Shown: piece by piece, positions 27,874 through 38,083 of the stretch
Position numbering within the stretch: the stretch's first letter is position 1
Layout: each line of letters starts with the position of its first letter
Assembly (NCBI RefSeq): GCF_014204525.1
Contig: NZ_JACHLP010000008.1
Span: 124,001 to 188,000 of the forward strand
DNA: 64,000 nt
From: Roseateles oligotrophus
GTDB lineage: Bacteria > Pseudomonadota > Gammaproteobacteria > Burkholderiales > Burkholderiaceae_C
Direction: 5' to 3'
Program-made: the position numbers and the translations under genes
Notes under the pieces: model-generated
The model's input: only the letters and a program-made list of their open reading frames with translations
Told to the model about the DNA's origin: nothing
Databases searched by the model: none

Positions 27874-28424
27874 TGCTAAAAACCTTTCCTGGCTGGTCTG
27901 GGGAGAATCAGAAATCAAAGCCTGCTGCAGGCTGGCCGGTTCGGCGGCCTTGCGGTGCTTGGATTTTTGAGATTTGATGTTGTTGACTTGTTGTTTCTTT
28001 TTGCTGAGTCGGAGGGGCATCCGAAGCTCCATTCCACGCCTTCGCCGTCGTCCTGCTCTGAACGGCGCGGGGCTGCAACCCGAGCTTTTTTGCATCAAAG
28101 CAAGGTGAGGTCACAGCTTGTCCCATCTGGCCACGGGGGCCGAACTTGGCCGAATCCGGCCCTTGCATCCCGCCGGCCGGAGCCGGCTCGCGGTGCACAA
28201 AAGCACGCGCGGCCAGGCAATCGCTAGGCGGGATGAAAAAGACGGATGGGGCAAGACCCTGGACTTCCTTGCTCGACCCTCCCCCGGGCGTGCAAAGAGG
28301 GGCTGCAAAGCCCCTCTTGATGCCAGCCGAAGCCGGGAAAAAATCTTGCAACTCGGCCGCCCGGAACGCACGCCAAAGAGCGCGTTCCCAGGTGCTGAAG
28401 TCAGGTCTGAAGCATACCATGCGG
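27874..28424 (-). promoter_or_regulatory. Long structured 5' leader of nrdA
   Basis: About 550 bases separate the best nrdA promoter from the start codon, with no convincing gene inside. Strong hairpins occur near its 5' end: GGAACGC/GCGTTCC at 28363-28388 and the perfect ten-base AAGAGGGGCT/AGCCCCTCTT stem with a four-base loop at 28295-28318. I looked for cobalamin-riboswitch signature boxes and did not find them. The leader could carry an RNA switch or a small upstream frame; this is undecided. Confidence 0.45.
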
Positions 28425-28471
28425 CGCACTATATCTGGGGGCTTCAAGCCATTCAAGCACTAGGGCTAGCG
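28425..28471 (-). promoter_or_regulatory. nrdA promoter overlapped by two NrdR-like boxes
   Basis: On the minus strand TTGAAT (28451-28456) and TATAGT (28428-28433) are 17 bases apart, a near-consensus sigma-70 promoter. Two related palindromic elements, GCACTATATCTGGG at 28426 and GCACTAGGGCTAGC at 28457, start exactly 31 bases apart. That is the three-helical-turn spacing known for paired NrdR boxes. One covers the -10 element and the other abuts the -35 element, consistent with repression by NrdR. Confidence 0.7.
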
Positions 28472-28824
28472 TATCAATCCCGCTTGACCTGGCTGAATTG
28501 CCGCGCTAGCCAGCGCCTTGAAAAGCGGCGTTTGCACGGCTGTTTGCCGGGCCTAGAAGCTGCCCGCAGAGCCGTTTGCGGCGCGCTCACCCCGATGGCT
28601 TGGGGCCCTGCGCAAAGCAGCCCGCATGGCGCTTGGCCTTGCGGCCGGAATGCCTCGCAAAGCCGCGCCAATACTGGCGCTGCGAAGCCGCTAGGGCAAG
28701 ACTTGAACGCCGTGGGGCCGCCAAGAAAACCGCCGGCAAATCACCCGCCGGAAGCGGTTTGAGACGGGCCGCTACCGCCCAAGACCCAGCAAGAGCCCGC
28801 GCGCGGCAAGGGTAAATCCCAGCC
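28472..28824. other. Intergenic region between nrdA promoter and pilR 3' end
   Basis: Both strands have open frames here only because of high GC; none has a ribosome-binding site or a recognisable product. It holds the 3' flank of pilR. Short GC-rich inverted repeats occur (for example CGCCGGC/GCCGG near 28730-28752), but I see no clear terminator with a T tract. Confidence 0.3.
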
Positions 28825-30375
<1,551 letters not shown>

Positions 30376-30385
30376 GCGCTAACGC

Positions 30386-32359
30386 TCAATGGGAAGGGTG
30401 GCGACCGGGGGCGGCCGGGGCCGAGGGAGCGGCCAGCAAACGCAGGCGCAGGCTGAACTCATTGCCCGCCGGGGTGAGGTCGTGACGGCGCTGGTAGTCG
30501 ATGCTGGCGCCATAGCGCTCACACAGCTCGCGGCAGATGTACAGGCCCAGGCCCGAACCCCGGCTGCGGGTGGAGAAGAAGGGCTCGAACAGATGCCGCT
30601 CCACATCGGGCGGAATCGCCGGGCCCCGATTGAACACGCTCAGTCGCACCCAGGGCTGGGGATCGGCCAGCGGCGGCTGGGCCAGCTCGGGCGCCGGCTC
30701 GACCTCCTGCTCCAGCCGCACCTGCATGCAGCCCGGCCCGCGCTCGGCGTGGCGCCAGGCGTTGTCCAGCAGATTGACCAGCACCCGGCGCAGATGCTCG
30801 GGGTCGAAAGCCACGATCAGGGGATGCAGGGGCAGGCTGCAGCCGAGCGGATCGGCGGGGCCGGGGGCAAGCTGATTGGTGCGCGCCCATTCCAGGCAGG
30901 TCTCGCCCACCAGGGCGGCCGCATCGACGGGCAGCGCCGCCGACACCGCGCCCGGCGCCACCTCCAGCACATCGTCCACGATGCGCTTGAGCCGCTGCAC
31001 ATTGGAGGCCACCATGCGGGTCAGCTGCTGGCTGCGAGGTTCGACGGCATCTTCCAGCAACAGGGCATTGGCCTGGGCGATGGCCGCCAGCGGATTGCGG
31101 AACTCATGCGCGATGCCGGCCGACACCCGGCCCATGGCCGCCAGCTTGTCCTGCTGGATGCGGGCCTGCACGCGGCGCTTGTCCTCCAAAAACAGCACAC
31201 ACAAATCTTCACTGGTGTCGGGCGCGCGACGGCGGGTGAAGCGCATGCGCAGGCGCAGGCAGCGCGGCAGGCCGGAGTCGAACTGCAGCTCCACATCGCG
31301 CCCGCCCTCGGGCCAGGCGCCGTCGGCAAAAGCCTGTTCCACCGCCTGCACCAGCGGGTGCCAGGCCCTGACCCCGCGCAGCTGGAAAGGCGCGCTGCGC
31401 ACCACCGTGCCATCGGCCAACAAGGCCCGCGAGGCCGGGTTGGCCGCGCGCACCCGGCCGCGCCGGTCCACCACCATCACACCCTCCTGCATCTCGTCGA
31501 TCACCAGGCGATTGAGCTGGGCCTGCTGGCGCGCGAACTCCATGCTGCCGCGAGCGGCGCGCTCCTCCTTGGCCAGGCGGCTGGCCAACTCGCTGGCCAG
31601 CAGGCTGATGACGAAGAAGCCGCTGCCCACCAGGCCGGCCTGCGTCATGCGCAGGCCCACATCGGCCCCGGCCAGCACGGCCCAACCGGCCACGCCCAGC
31701 ATCAGCAAGGCGGCACAGGCCGCCGTCGCCAGCGCCAGCAGGCGCGGCGTCAGCACGCCCGCCATCAGCACCGGCATCACCAGCATGGCGCCGTAATTGA
31801 CGCTCACCCCGCGATCAAAAGCATGCAAGACGCCGAACACGAGCAGGTCCAGGCCTATGCTGGTCCACCAGGGCGGGCTGGAAACGCGCGCCATGCTGCG
31901 CGCCGAGGCGCCTTTCTGCAAGGGTGGCCACAGCCACAGAACCATGGCCTGCACCGCATAAAGCATGCACACCACCAGCGTCCACGGCGGCGCCGGCGCC
32001 CCCAGCAAGCCGCCGATGGTCTGGGTCGCGACCAGGGCCAGACCCAGGGCCGCGCGCGCGCCCAGAAAGGCGCGGTAGAGGCGGGCAAAGGCATTGCCGC
32101 CGCTATTCACCAAGCGGCGCGCCTGCTGAAAAAAGAACTGCGACTCGGCACCGCTCTCGCTGGGCGCGGCTTCGCTGCGGCCGGCCGCCATCGCGGCAAT
32201 CGCCGCCGCATCCTCGCCCGGCCGAGACTCGCTCTCCAAGTCTTCGCCCGGGTCTTGCTCCCACAAGGACTGCACGCTGTCGTCCGAGCGCTTTTTCGAC
32301 ATGGGCTTGGGCTTGTCGTCCCCCGGACCGAACCAGGATTGCGTGGGTTCAGCACTCAT
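30386..32359 (-). CDS. pilS: Membrane sensor histidine kinase, PilS-like
   Basis: A 657-residue kinase. A hydrophilic N-terminal stretch of about 70 residues precedes six hydrophobic segments (about 95-270), as in PilS. A PAS-like region follows (VIDEMQEGVMVVDRRGRVRAAN), then the phospho-acceptor H-box GIAHEFRNPLAAIAQANALL near residue 415. The ATP-binding domain has VLVNLLDNAWRHAERG and the G-box SRGSGLGLYICRELCERYG. The start overlaps the end of the small PP0621-like gene by 4 bases, so at least three genes form one operon. Confidence 0.9.
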   Translation of the reverse strand: MSAEPTQSWFGPGDDKPKPMSKKRSDDSVQSLWEQDPGEDLESESRPGEDAAAIAAMAAGRSEAAPSESGAESQFFFQQARRLVNSGGNAFARLYRAFLGARAALGLALVATQTIGGLLGAPAPPWTLVVCMLYAVQAMVLWLWPPLQKGASARSMARVSSPPWWTSIGLDLLVFGVLHAFDRGVSVNYGAMLVMPVLMAGVLTPRLLALATAACAALLMLGVAGWAVLAGADVGLRMTQAGLVGSGFFVISLLASELASRLAKEERAARGSMEFARQQAQLNRLVIDEMQEGVMVVDRRGRVRAANPASRALLADGTVVRSAPFQLRGVRAWHPLVQAVEQAFADGAWPEGGRDVELQFDSGLPRCLRLRMRFTRRRAPDTSEDLCVLFLEDKRRVQARIQQDKLAAMGRVSAGIAHEFRNPLAAIAQANALLLEDAVEPRSQQLTRMVASNVQRLKRIVDDVLEVAPGAVSAALPVDAAALVGETCLEWARTNQLAPGPADPLGCSLPLHPLIVAFDPEHLRRVLVNLLDNAWRHAERGPGCMQVRLEQEVEPAPELAQPPLADPQPWVRLSVFNRGPAIPPDVERHLFEPFFSTRSRGSGLGLYICRELCERYGASIDYQRRHDLTPAGNEFSLRLRLLAAPSAPAAPGRHPSH

Positions 32360-32610
32360 GCGCCGCCGCCATGCTCCGCCTCATAGGCCTGGCGATGCAA
32401 GGCACTGCAGAACAGCCCGCCACGCCCCGGCAAGGCCTCCTCGGCCGGCAGATGCAGGCCGCATTGCGCGCAACTGACCATGTCCTGGGGTGCGGCGGTG
32501 GGCTTGGGCTCGGGCGCCTCTTTCCTGGGTTGAGCAGGACGCGAGTGCTTGACCCCCAGCAGAAAGAACACCAGGCCCAGCAAGAGGATCAGGAACAGAA
32601 ACTTCAACAT
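32356..32610 (-). CDS. PP0621-family small membrane protein
   Basis: An 84-residue protein with one N-terminal transmembrane helix (MLKFLFLILLLGLVFFLLGV). A C-terminal treble-clef-like metal site follows, with Cys in VSCAQCGLHLP and C-x2-H in FCSALHRQAYEAEH. This matches the PP0621 family often found next to PilS/PilR genes. Function is unknown. It is translationally coupled to pilS through a 4-bp overlap. Confidence 0.8.
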   Translation of the reverse strand: MLKFLFLILLLGLVFFLLGVKHSRPAQPRKEAPEPKPTAAPQDMVSCAQCGLHLPAEEALPGRGGLFCSALHRQAYEAEHGGGA

Positions 32611-32625
32611 CGAGCGGATTCCGGT

Positions 32626-33480
32626 TCAGACAGCCAGGTGGCGCTGCAGCACCACTTCCAGCACAAAGCGCGAGCCGGCATAGGACAGCAGCAAGAGCAA
32701 GGCGCCGAAATAAAGCCAGCGGGTGGCCCGCCGGCCACGCCAGCCAAACACCTTGCGGCCGGTCAGCAGGCCGGTCAGCACCAGCCAGCCCAGCACGGCC
32801 AAAAAGTTCTTGTGATCCCAATGCCAGTGCGGCGTGAACCACCAGCCCAGCAAGATCGCCACCGACAAAGCCGCCACACCGGCGCCGACGAATTGAAAGG
32901 TTAGGCGCTCCAGACGCAGCAAAGGCATCAAGGGCGGGGCCACCGGGCCGGCATTGGGCGAACCCGGCTTGAGCAGCCGCAGCATGCGCTCGGCCCGGTT
33001 CAGCATGGCCGCATGCAAGACCGCCACCCCAAACAAGCCGTAAGAGGCCAGGCCCAGCAGCCAGTGCAGGGGCGCCCAGGGCGAACCCGCCAGAGGCCGG
33101 CTTTCACCCGGAAATGCCAAGGCCAGCAAGACCGCCGCCGCCGACATCAACGCCAGCACCCGGCGCACGCCGGGCAGGGGCAGGAAGCGGCTCTCCACCA
33201 TATAGACGGCCAGCACCAGCCAGACCGTGGTCGAGAGGGCCGGGGCAAAGCCAAAGCGGGTGCCGCTGAGCGCCTGCCCGACACCAGACACATCCACCAG
33301 CAAGGCCAGCAGATGCGCGCCCCAGGCCAGCAAAAGCAGGCCGGCCGAATCGGCCCGACCCTGGCCCGCCTCGGTCCCGCTGGCCCGCACTGCAACCCAG
33401 CCATAGGCCAGGGCGGCCAACAAACTGGCGCCCGCCAACACCCAGTTGGCGGCACCTGAAGATGCGAACGATAAAATCAT
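32626..33480 (-). CDS. CcsA/YpjD-type cytochrome c assembly-like membrane protein
   Basis: A 284-residue protein with about eight transmembrane helices. The histidine/tryptophan motif HWHWDHKNFLAVLGW near residue 218 corresponds to the WWD-like periplasmic region of CcsA/CcmC heme-handling proteins. The ATG at 33480 opens on MILSFASSGAANWVLAGASL; upstream in-frame starts run into the divergent ffh gene and are rejected. It lies next to ffh in many beta- and gammaproteobacteria (YpjD/CorB-adjacent arrangement). A precise role in heme transport is not established for this subfamily. Confidence 0.82.
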   Translation of the reverse strand: MILSFASSGAANWVLAGASLLAALAYGWVAVRASGTEAGQGRADSAGLLLLAWGAHLLALLVDVSGVGQALSGTRFGFAPALSTTVWLVLAVYMVESRFLPLPGVRRVLALMSAAAVLLALAFPGESRPLAGSPWAPLHWLLGLASYGLFGVAVLHAAMLNRAERMLRLLKPGSPNAGPVAPPLMPLLRLERLTFQFVGAGVAALSVAILLGWWFTPHWHWDHKNFLAVLGWLVLTGLLTGRKVFGWRGRRATRWLYFGALLLLLSYAGSRFVLEVVLQRHLAV

Positions 33481-33531
33481 GGTCACAGTGTACTTTTGCG
33501 CGCCCCGCTCTTGCGACAGCGCCACCCCTCC

Positions 33532-34917
33532 ATGGCTTCCAATTTGACCGACCGCCTCAGTCGCCTCGTGAAAACGATGCGCGGCCAAGCCCGCATCACC
33601 GAAAGCAATGTCCAGGAGATGCTGCGCGAAGTGCGCATGGCTCTGCTGGAGGCCGACGTAGCCCTGCCCGTCGTGCGCGACTTCATCAATCGCGTCAAGG
33701 ACAAGGCCCTGGGCGCCGAGGTGATAGCCTCCCTCAACCCCGGCCAGGTGCTGGTGTCCATCGTCCAGAAGGAACTCGCCGCCACCATGGGCGAGGGCGT
33801 GGCCGACATCAATCTCGCCGCCCAGCCGCCCGCCGTCATCCTGATGGCCGGCCTGCAGGGCGCGGGCAAGACCACCACCTCCGCCAAGCTGGCCAAGCAC
33901 CTGATCGAGAAGCGCAAGAAAAAGGTGCTAACGGTCTCGGCCGACGTGTACCGCCCGGCGGCCATCGAGCAGCTGAAGACGGTGACGGCCCAGGCCGGCG
34001 CCGAATGGTTCCCCTCCGCGCCCGATCAAAAGCCGCGCGAGATCGCCCTGGCCGCCATCGACTACGCCAAAAAACACTACTTCGATGTGCTGCTGGTCGA
34101 CACCGCCGGCCGCCTGGCCATCGACGAAGCGCTGATGGCCGAGATCCGCGATCTGCACGCCGTCCTGAGCCCGGTCGAAACCCTGTTCGTGGTCGATGCC
34201 ATGCAGGGCCAGGACGCCATCAACACCGCCAAGGCCTTCAAGGAGGCCCTGCCCCTGACCGGCGTGGTGCTGACCAAGCTGGACGGCGACTCGCGCGGCG
34301 GTGCCGCCCTGTCGGTGCGCCAGATCACCGGCGCGCCGATCAAGTTCGCGGGTACGTCCGAGAAGATCGACGGCCTGGAGGTGTTTGACGCCGAACGCCA
34401 CGCCGGCCGCGTGCTGGGCATGGGCGATATCGTCGCCCTGGTCGAGGAAGTGACCAAGGGCGTGGACGTGGCCGCCGCCACCAAGCTGGCCGAAAAGCTC
34501 AAGAGCGGCAGCGGCTTCGACCTGAACGACTTCCTGGCGCAGATCTCGCAGATGAAGAAGATGGGCGGGCTCTCCGGCCTGATGGACAAGCTGCCCACCC
34601 AGATGACGGCCAAAGCCGGCCCGCAGGACATGGACCGGGCCGAGCGCGATATGAAGCGCATGGAAGGCATCTTGAACGCGATGACGGCCAAGGAACGCCG
34701 CCAACCCGCCTTGCTGATGGACGGCAAGAGCAAGGCCAGCCGCAAACGCCGCATCGCCACGGGTGCTGGCGTGCAGATCCAGGACGTCAACCGCCTGCTC
34801 AACCAGTTCGATCAGATGCAGGGCATGATGAAGAAGATGAGCGGCGGCGGCATGATGAAGATGATGAAGAAGCTGGGCGGCATGAAGGGGCTGAAGGGCA
34901 TGATGCCGGGCATGTGA
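33532..34917 (+). CDS. ffh: Signal recognition particle GTPase Ffh
   Basis: A 461-residue SRP protein that targets membrane proteins cotranslationally. The N domain begins MASNLTDRLSRLVKTMRG. The G domain has P-loop GLQGAGKTTTSAKLAKHL near residue 100, DTAGRLAID and TKLDGDSRGG. The methionine-rich M domain runs from about residue 330 and ends in a cluster rich in GMM/KMM, which binds 4.5S RNA and signal peptides. It converges with ftsY, its receptor partner, across one shared terminator. Confidence 0.97.
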   Translation: MASNLTDRLSRLVKTMRGQARITESNVQEMLREVRMALLEADVALPVVRDFINRVKDKALGAEVIASLNPGQVLVSIVQKELAATMGEGVADINLAAQPPAVILMAGLQGAGKTTTSAKLAKHLIEKRKKKVLTVSADVYRPAAIEQLKTVTAQAGAEWFPSAPDQKPREIALAAIDYAKKHYFDVLLVDTAGRLAIDEALMAEIRDLHAVLSPVETLFVVDAMQGQDAINTAKAFKEALPLTGVVLTKLDGDSRGGAALSVRQITGAPIKFAGTSEKIDGLEVFDAERHAGRVLGMGDIVALVEEVTKGVDVAAATKLAEKLKSGSGFDLNDFLAQISQMKKMGGLSGLMDKLPTQMTAKAGPQDMDRAERDMKRMEGILNAMTAKERRQPALLMDGKSKASRKRRIATGAGVQIQDVNRLLNQFDQMQGMMKKMSGGGMMKMMKKLGGMKGLKGMMPGM

Positions 34918-34920
34918 GGC

Positions 34921-34999
34921 CCCCCGGCCTGCGGGTACGCAGCCCACCTACCCCCGAGGCGAGAACGCTAGCCCCCGGCCTGCGGGTACGCAGCCCACC
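34921..34999. repeat. 28-bp direct repeat in two copies downstream of ffh
   Basis: Copies at 34921-34948 and 34972-34999 begin CCCCCGGCCTGCGGGTACGC and are identical over 28 bases. Each is followed by a CCCCGAGG-type tail. Inside each, CTGCG-GGTA-CGCAG can form a small hairpin. It looks like a dispersed intergenic element. Confidence 0.75.
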
Positions 35000-35011
35000 C
35001 CCCGAGGGGGT

Positions 35012-35047
35012 AAAAGCAAACAGGGGCCTTGGCCCCTGTTTGCTTTT
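35012..35047. terminator. Bidirectional terminator shared by ffh and ftsY
   Basis: A long perfect stem (AAAAGCAAACAGGGGCC with GGCCCCTGTTTGCTTTT) with a two-base centre and A/T tracts on both sides. It lies between the convergent ffh and ftsY genes and should stop transcription from either direction. Confidence 0.92.
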
Positions 35048-35091
35048 TAGGGCGCCCACTTTGGGGCGGCCCGGCAGTGGGCGCTAACGCC

Positions 35092-36225
35092 TTATTCGAG
35101 TAGCGCCTGAGCGAACTCCCTGGCATTGAAGGTCTGCAAATCCTCCAGCTTCTCGCCCACGCCGATGAAGTAGACCGGTATGGCCCGCTCGCGGGCAATC
35201 GCCGCCAGCACGCCGCCCTTGGCCGTGCCGTCCAGCTTGGTGACGATCAGGCCGGTCAGGCCCAGCGCGTCGTCAAAAGACTTGACCTGGCTGAGCGCGT
35301 TCTGGCCCGTGTTGCCGTCGACCACCAGCAGCACCTCGTGCGGCGCCTCGGCCTGGGCCTTGGTGATCACGCGCTTGATCTTCTTCAGCTCTTCCATCAG
35401 GTGCAGCTGGGTGGGCAGGCGGCCGGCCGTATCGGCCAGGACCACATCGCAGCCACGCGCACGGCCGGCATTGACCGCATCGAAGGTCACGGAAGCCGGA
35501 TCACCGCCCTCCTGGCTGATGATTTGCACCTGGGTGCGATCGGCCCAGACCGAGAGCTGCTCACGCGCCGCGGCACGGAAGGTGTCGGCCGCGGCCAGCA
35601 ACACCTTTTGATCGGCCTCGGCCAGATGGCGGGTCAGCTTGCCGATGCTGGTGGTCTTGCCGGCGCCGTTGACACCTACCACCATCATCACCGTGGGCTT
35701 GTGCTGACCCACGACCAGGGCCCGCTCCAGGGGTTTGAGCAATGCGGTCAGCGACTCCACCAACAAGGCCCGCACGGCGCCGGGATCGGTGGCTTTCGTG
35801 TCCTTGACCCGCTGTTTCAGATCGGCCAGCAGGAACTCGGTCGCCTTGACGCCGGTATCGGCCATCAGCAGCGCGGCCTCCAGTTCCTCGTAGAGCTCAT
35901 CGTCAATCTGGGTGCCGGTGAAGACCTGGGCGATGCTGGAGCCGGTCTTGCGCAGGCCTTGGCGCAACTTGTCCATCCAGCTGCGGCGCGGCTCCGGCGC
36001 GGGCGCCGGCGCGGCGGCGATCTCGACAACAGGGGCTTCTGCGGCTGCTATCGCCACAGCGGCGGGCGCAGGAGCCAGCGGCGGCGCGGGCTTGAGTTCG
36101 GGCTTCAGCTCGGGCGGGCTGGGTTCCGCAGGCTGCGCACAGGGTGTAGGCACAGGCTCCAGGGCGGGCGCTGGCGATGGAGGAGGTGGCGAGGCACCGA
36201 ATTTTTTCTTGAAGAAACTGAACAT
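35092..36225 (-). CDS. ftsY: Signal recognition particle receptor FtsY
   Basis: A 377-residue SRP receptor GTPase. The N-terminal acidic A domain typical of enterobacteria is replaced by a Pro/Ala-rich stretch (about residues 12-75). The N domain (SWMDKLRQGLRKTGSSIAQVF) and the G domain follow, with P-loop VGVNGAGKTTSIGKLTRHL near 190, DTAGRLPTQ near 280 and TKLDGTAKGG near 335. It is convergent with ffh. Confidence 0.96.
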   Translation of the reverse strand: MFSFFKKKFGASPPPPSPAPALEPVPTPCAQPAEPSPPELKPELKPAPPLAPAPAAVAIAAAEAPVVEIAAAPAPAPEPRRSWMDKLRQGLRKTGSSIAQVFTGTQIDDELYEELEAALLMADTGVKATEFLLADLKQRVKDTKATDPGAVRALLVESLTALLKPLERALVVGQHKPTVMMVVGVNGAGKTTSIGKLTRHLAEADQKVLLAAADTFRAAAREQLSVWADRTQVQIISQEGGDPASVTFDAVNAGRARGCDVVLADTAGRLPTQLHLMEELKKIKRVITKAQAEAPHEVLLVVDGNTGQNALSQVKSFDDALGLTGLIVTKLDGTAKGGVLAAIARERAIPVYFIGVGEKLEDLQTFNAREFAQALLE

Positions 36226-36423
36226 CTAAACGCCTAGATTCCTGGGTCCCTGGCCTTGCAAAGCAAATCTTTGCGGCAGCGGGCCCAGCGCAGGGGCCGA
36301 TGCTGGACGCCCCGACCCGAAGTCCCGAATCATAATCGGCCGAGCCTTCGGCGGCCCTTCTGCAAGCCTTGTGCAAGCGATCTGCCGCCGGCCCCGCCCC
36401 CATCAGAAGCAAAGACGCAAGCC

Positions 36424-37329
36424 ATGCAAATCCATGAAGCCCAGGCCACCGCCGCCTTGCTGCCTTTTGATCAATTGATCCCCGCCGTGGCGCAAGCCAT
36501 GCGCGATCTGCGCGATGGCCGCATCCATGCCAGCCCGCGCACCGTCCTGCCCCTGCCGGAGGGCGGCAGCTATCTGGCCATGCCTTGCACCGACTCGCGC
36601 TACGCCGTCACCAAGCTGGTGGCCGTCACCCCCGCCAACCGCGCCTTGGGGGCCCCCACCATCCAGGGCCGGGTCATCGTCAGCGAGGCGGTGAGCGGCA
36701 CGCCGCTGATGATTCTGGACGGCTCGGTCATCACCGCCCGCCGCACCGCCGCCGTCACCCTGCTGGGCATAGAAACCCTGCTGGGACAAGCGCCCGCCAG
36801 CATCGCCCTGGTGGGCACCGGCAGCCAGGCCCGCATGCATGCCCTCGCCATGAGCGAACGCTGGCCCGGCGTGGAGCTGCGCTGCGTGGGCCGCAGCGCG
36901 ATGCAGAGCAAACTCTTCGCCGCCAGCCTGAGTGAGCAAGGCATTAGCCCCATCAAGGCCTTGCCGCTGGAACAGGCACTGGAGGGCGCGACGGTGGCCG
37001 TCGCCGCCACCACCTCCCTCAGTGCCGTGCTGCCGCAGGAGGTGGCACCAGACACCTTGATCGTCGGCCTGGGCAGCTTCACGCCGCAGATGGCCGAGCT
37101 GCCCGCCGCCCAGGTGCGCGGCCGCCAGCTCTGGGTCGACGATCTGCAAGGCGCCCGCCACGAAGCGGGTGACCTGCTCCAGGCCGGGGTTGACTGGAGC
37201 CGGGTCCACCCGCTGGCCGAAGCCCTGGACGGGCAGACGGCCTTGCGCCGCCCCATGCTCTTCAAAACCGTGGGCCACGCCGCCTGGGATCTGGCGGCCG
37301 TGCGCGTGGCCCTGGCCACGCAAGCCTGA
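36424..37329 (+). CDS. Ornithine cyclodeaminase / mu-crystallin family, probable delta1-pyrroline-2-carboxylate reductase
   Basis: A 301-residue NAD(P)-binding protein. The N-terminal substrate domain has SPRTVLPLPEGGSYLAMPC and the ligand loop YAVTKLVAVTPANRA. The Rossmann fold is at IALVGTGSQARMHALAM near residue 125. DGSVITARRTAAVTLLG is the family signature. The start was set at the ATG at 36424; longer upstream frames have no ribosome-binding site. The family includes ornithine cyclodeaminases, alanine dehydrogenases and ketimine reductases. The sequence pattern fits the 1-pyrroline-2-carboxylate reductase branch involved in hydroxyproline catabolism, but no hydroxyproline genes are near. 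Confidence 0.8.
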   Translation: MQIHEAQATAALLPFDQLIPAVAQAMRDLRDGRIHASPRTVLPLPEGGSYLAMPCTDSRYAVTKLVAVTPANRALGAPTIQGRVIVSEAVSGTPLMILDGSVITARRTAAVTLLGIETLLGQAPASIALVGTGSQARMHALAMSERWPGVELRCVGRSAMQSKLFAASLSEQGISPIKALPLEQALEGATVAVAATTSLSAVLPQEVAPDTLIVGLGSFTPQMAELPAAQVRGRQLWVDDLQGARHEAGDLLQAGVDWSRVHPLAEALDGQTALRRPMLFKTVGHAAWDLAAVRVALATQA

Positions 37330-37397
37330 TACGCCGACGGATCAGCGCCCTGCCCCAGCGCCCAAAACAAGATTTCTGAACTTTTTTCTAAAAACTC

Positions 37398-37427
37398 TTG
37401 CGGAGCCCAAAAAAGTGCTGCTATAGT
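37398..37427 (+). promoter_or_regulatory. Promoter of tRNA-Met
   Basis: TTGCGG and TATAGT are separated by 18 bases. The -10 element ends 11 bases before the mature 5' end of the tRNA. Confidence 0.65.
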
Positions 37428-37438
37428 AGAGGGCTTGA

Positions 37439-37515
<77 letters not shown>

Positions 37516-37524
37516 AAAAAAGAG

Positions 37525-37560
37525 AAACAGCCCAAGGCCAAAACCTTGGGCTGTTTTGTT
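37525..37560 (+). terminator. Terminator downstream of tRNA-Met
   Basis: Stem AAACAGCCCAAGG/CCTTGGGCTGTTT followed by TTGTTTT, ten bases after the tRNA CCA end. Confidence 0.88.
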
Positions 37561-37615
37561 TTCAAGGCCTGAAAACAAATCTTTGCCCGATTCACGCAGC
37601 CCCTGGACAAATACC

Positions 37616-38002
37616 ATGACCCGCTGTGCCCACTCTCTGCTCGCGGCTGTCGCCATCTGCTGTTCTGCAGCCGCGCTGGCGCAAAGCCATCGCCCCTTCC
37701 CGCCCCAAGCCCTGCGCGGCGAACTGGTGGTGCAGCAGACACCCGACGTTTTACTCAACGGCAAGCCCGCCCGCCTGGCCCCCGGCTCACGCCTGCGCAG
37801 CGACGGTCATATGCTGCTGCCACCCGCCAGCGTGGCCGGCCAGAAGCTGACGGTGCATTACACACTGGACCCCGCCGGTCTGCTGATGGATGTGTGGGTG
37901 CTGAACCCCGCCGAATTGGCCAACAAGACCTGGCCCCGCACGCCACAGGAAACTGCCAGTTGGAGCTTCGAGCCCGGCACGCAGACCTGGACCAAGCGCT
38001 GA
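37616..38002 (+). CDS. Small exported protein of unknown function
   Basis: A 128-residue protein with signal peptide MTRCAHSLLAAVAICCSAAALA and mature start QSHRPFP. The mature part is a small strand-rich domain (GELVVQQTPDVLLNGKPARL, then VHYTLDPAGLLMDVWVLNPAE) ending in WSFEPGTQTWTKR. Similar short periplasmic proteins occur across Burkholderiales, but I know no function. The ATG at 37616 starts the signal peptide; the sequence between tRNA and gene would hold its promoter. Confidence 0.7.
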   Translation: MTRCAHSLLAAVAICCSAAALAQSHRPFPPQALRGELVVQQTPDVLLNGKPARLAPGSRLRSDGHMLLPPASVAGQKLTVHYTLDPAGLLMDVWVLNPAELANKTWPRTPQETASWSFEPGTQTWTKR

Positions 38003-38083
38003 AATTCAGCGTCAGCTGTTTCTAAAAACTCTGCTGCCAGCTTGGCCGTTCAGGCCCGCCAGCAAACCAAGAGCACCCCGATC

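Noticed and set aside
24970-27879. A 969-codon open frame on the plus strand opposite nrdA, and similar long frames opposite rnb, prmC, ffh, proS and others
   Set aside because: They mirror strongly expressed high-GC genes, have no ribosome-binding sites and encode low-complexity His/Gly/Gln/Ala-rich sequence typical of antisense codon bias.
27874-28424. Cobalamin riboswitch upstream of nrdA
   Set aside because: I looked for the B12-box and GCCACTG-type signatures on the minus strand and did not find them; this is a class Ia reductase that does not use B12.
36256-36423. Longer N-terminus for the ornithine cyclodeaminase-family gene
   Set aside because: The upstream part has no ribosome-binding site and encodes Arg/Pro-rich sequence unlike the family; the ATG at 36424 gives the normal length.
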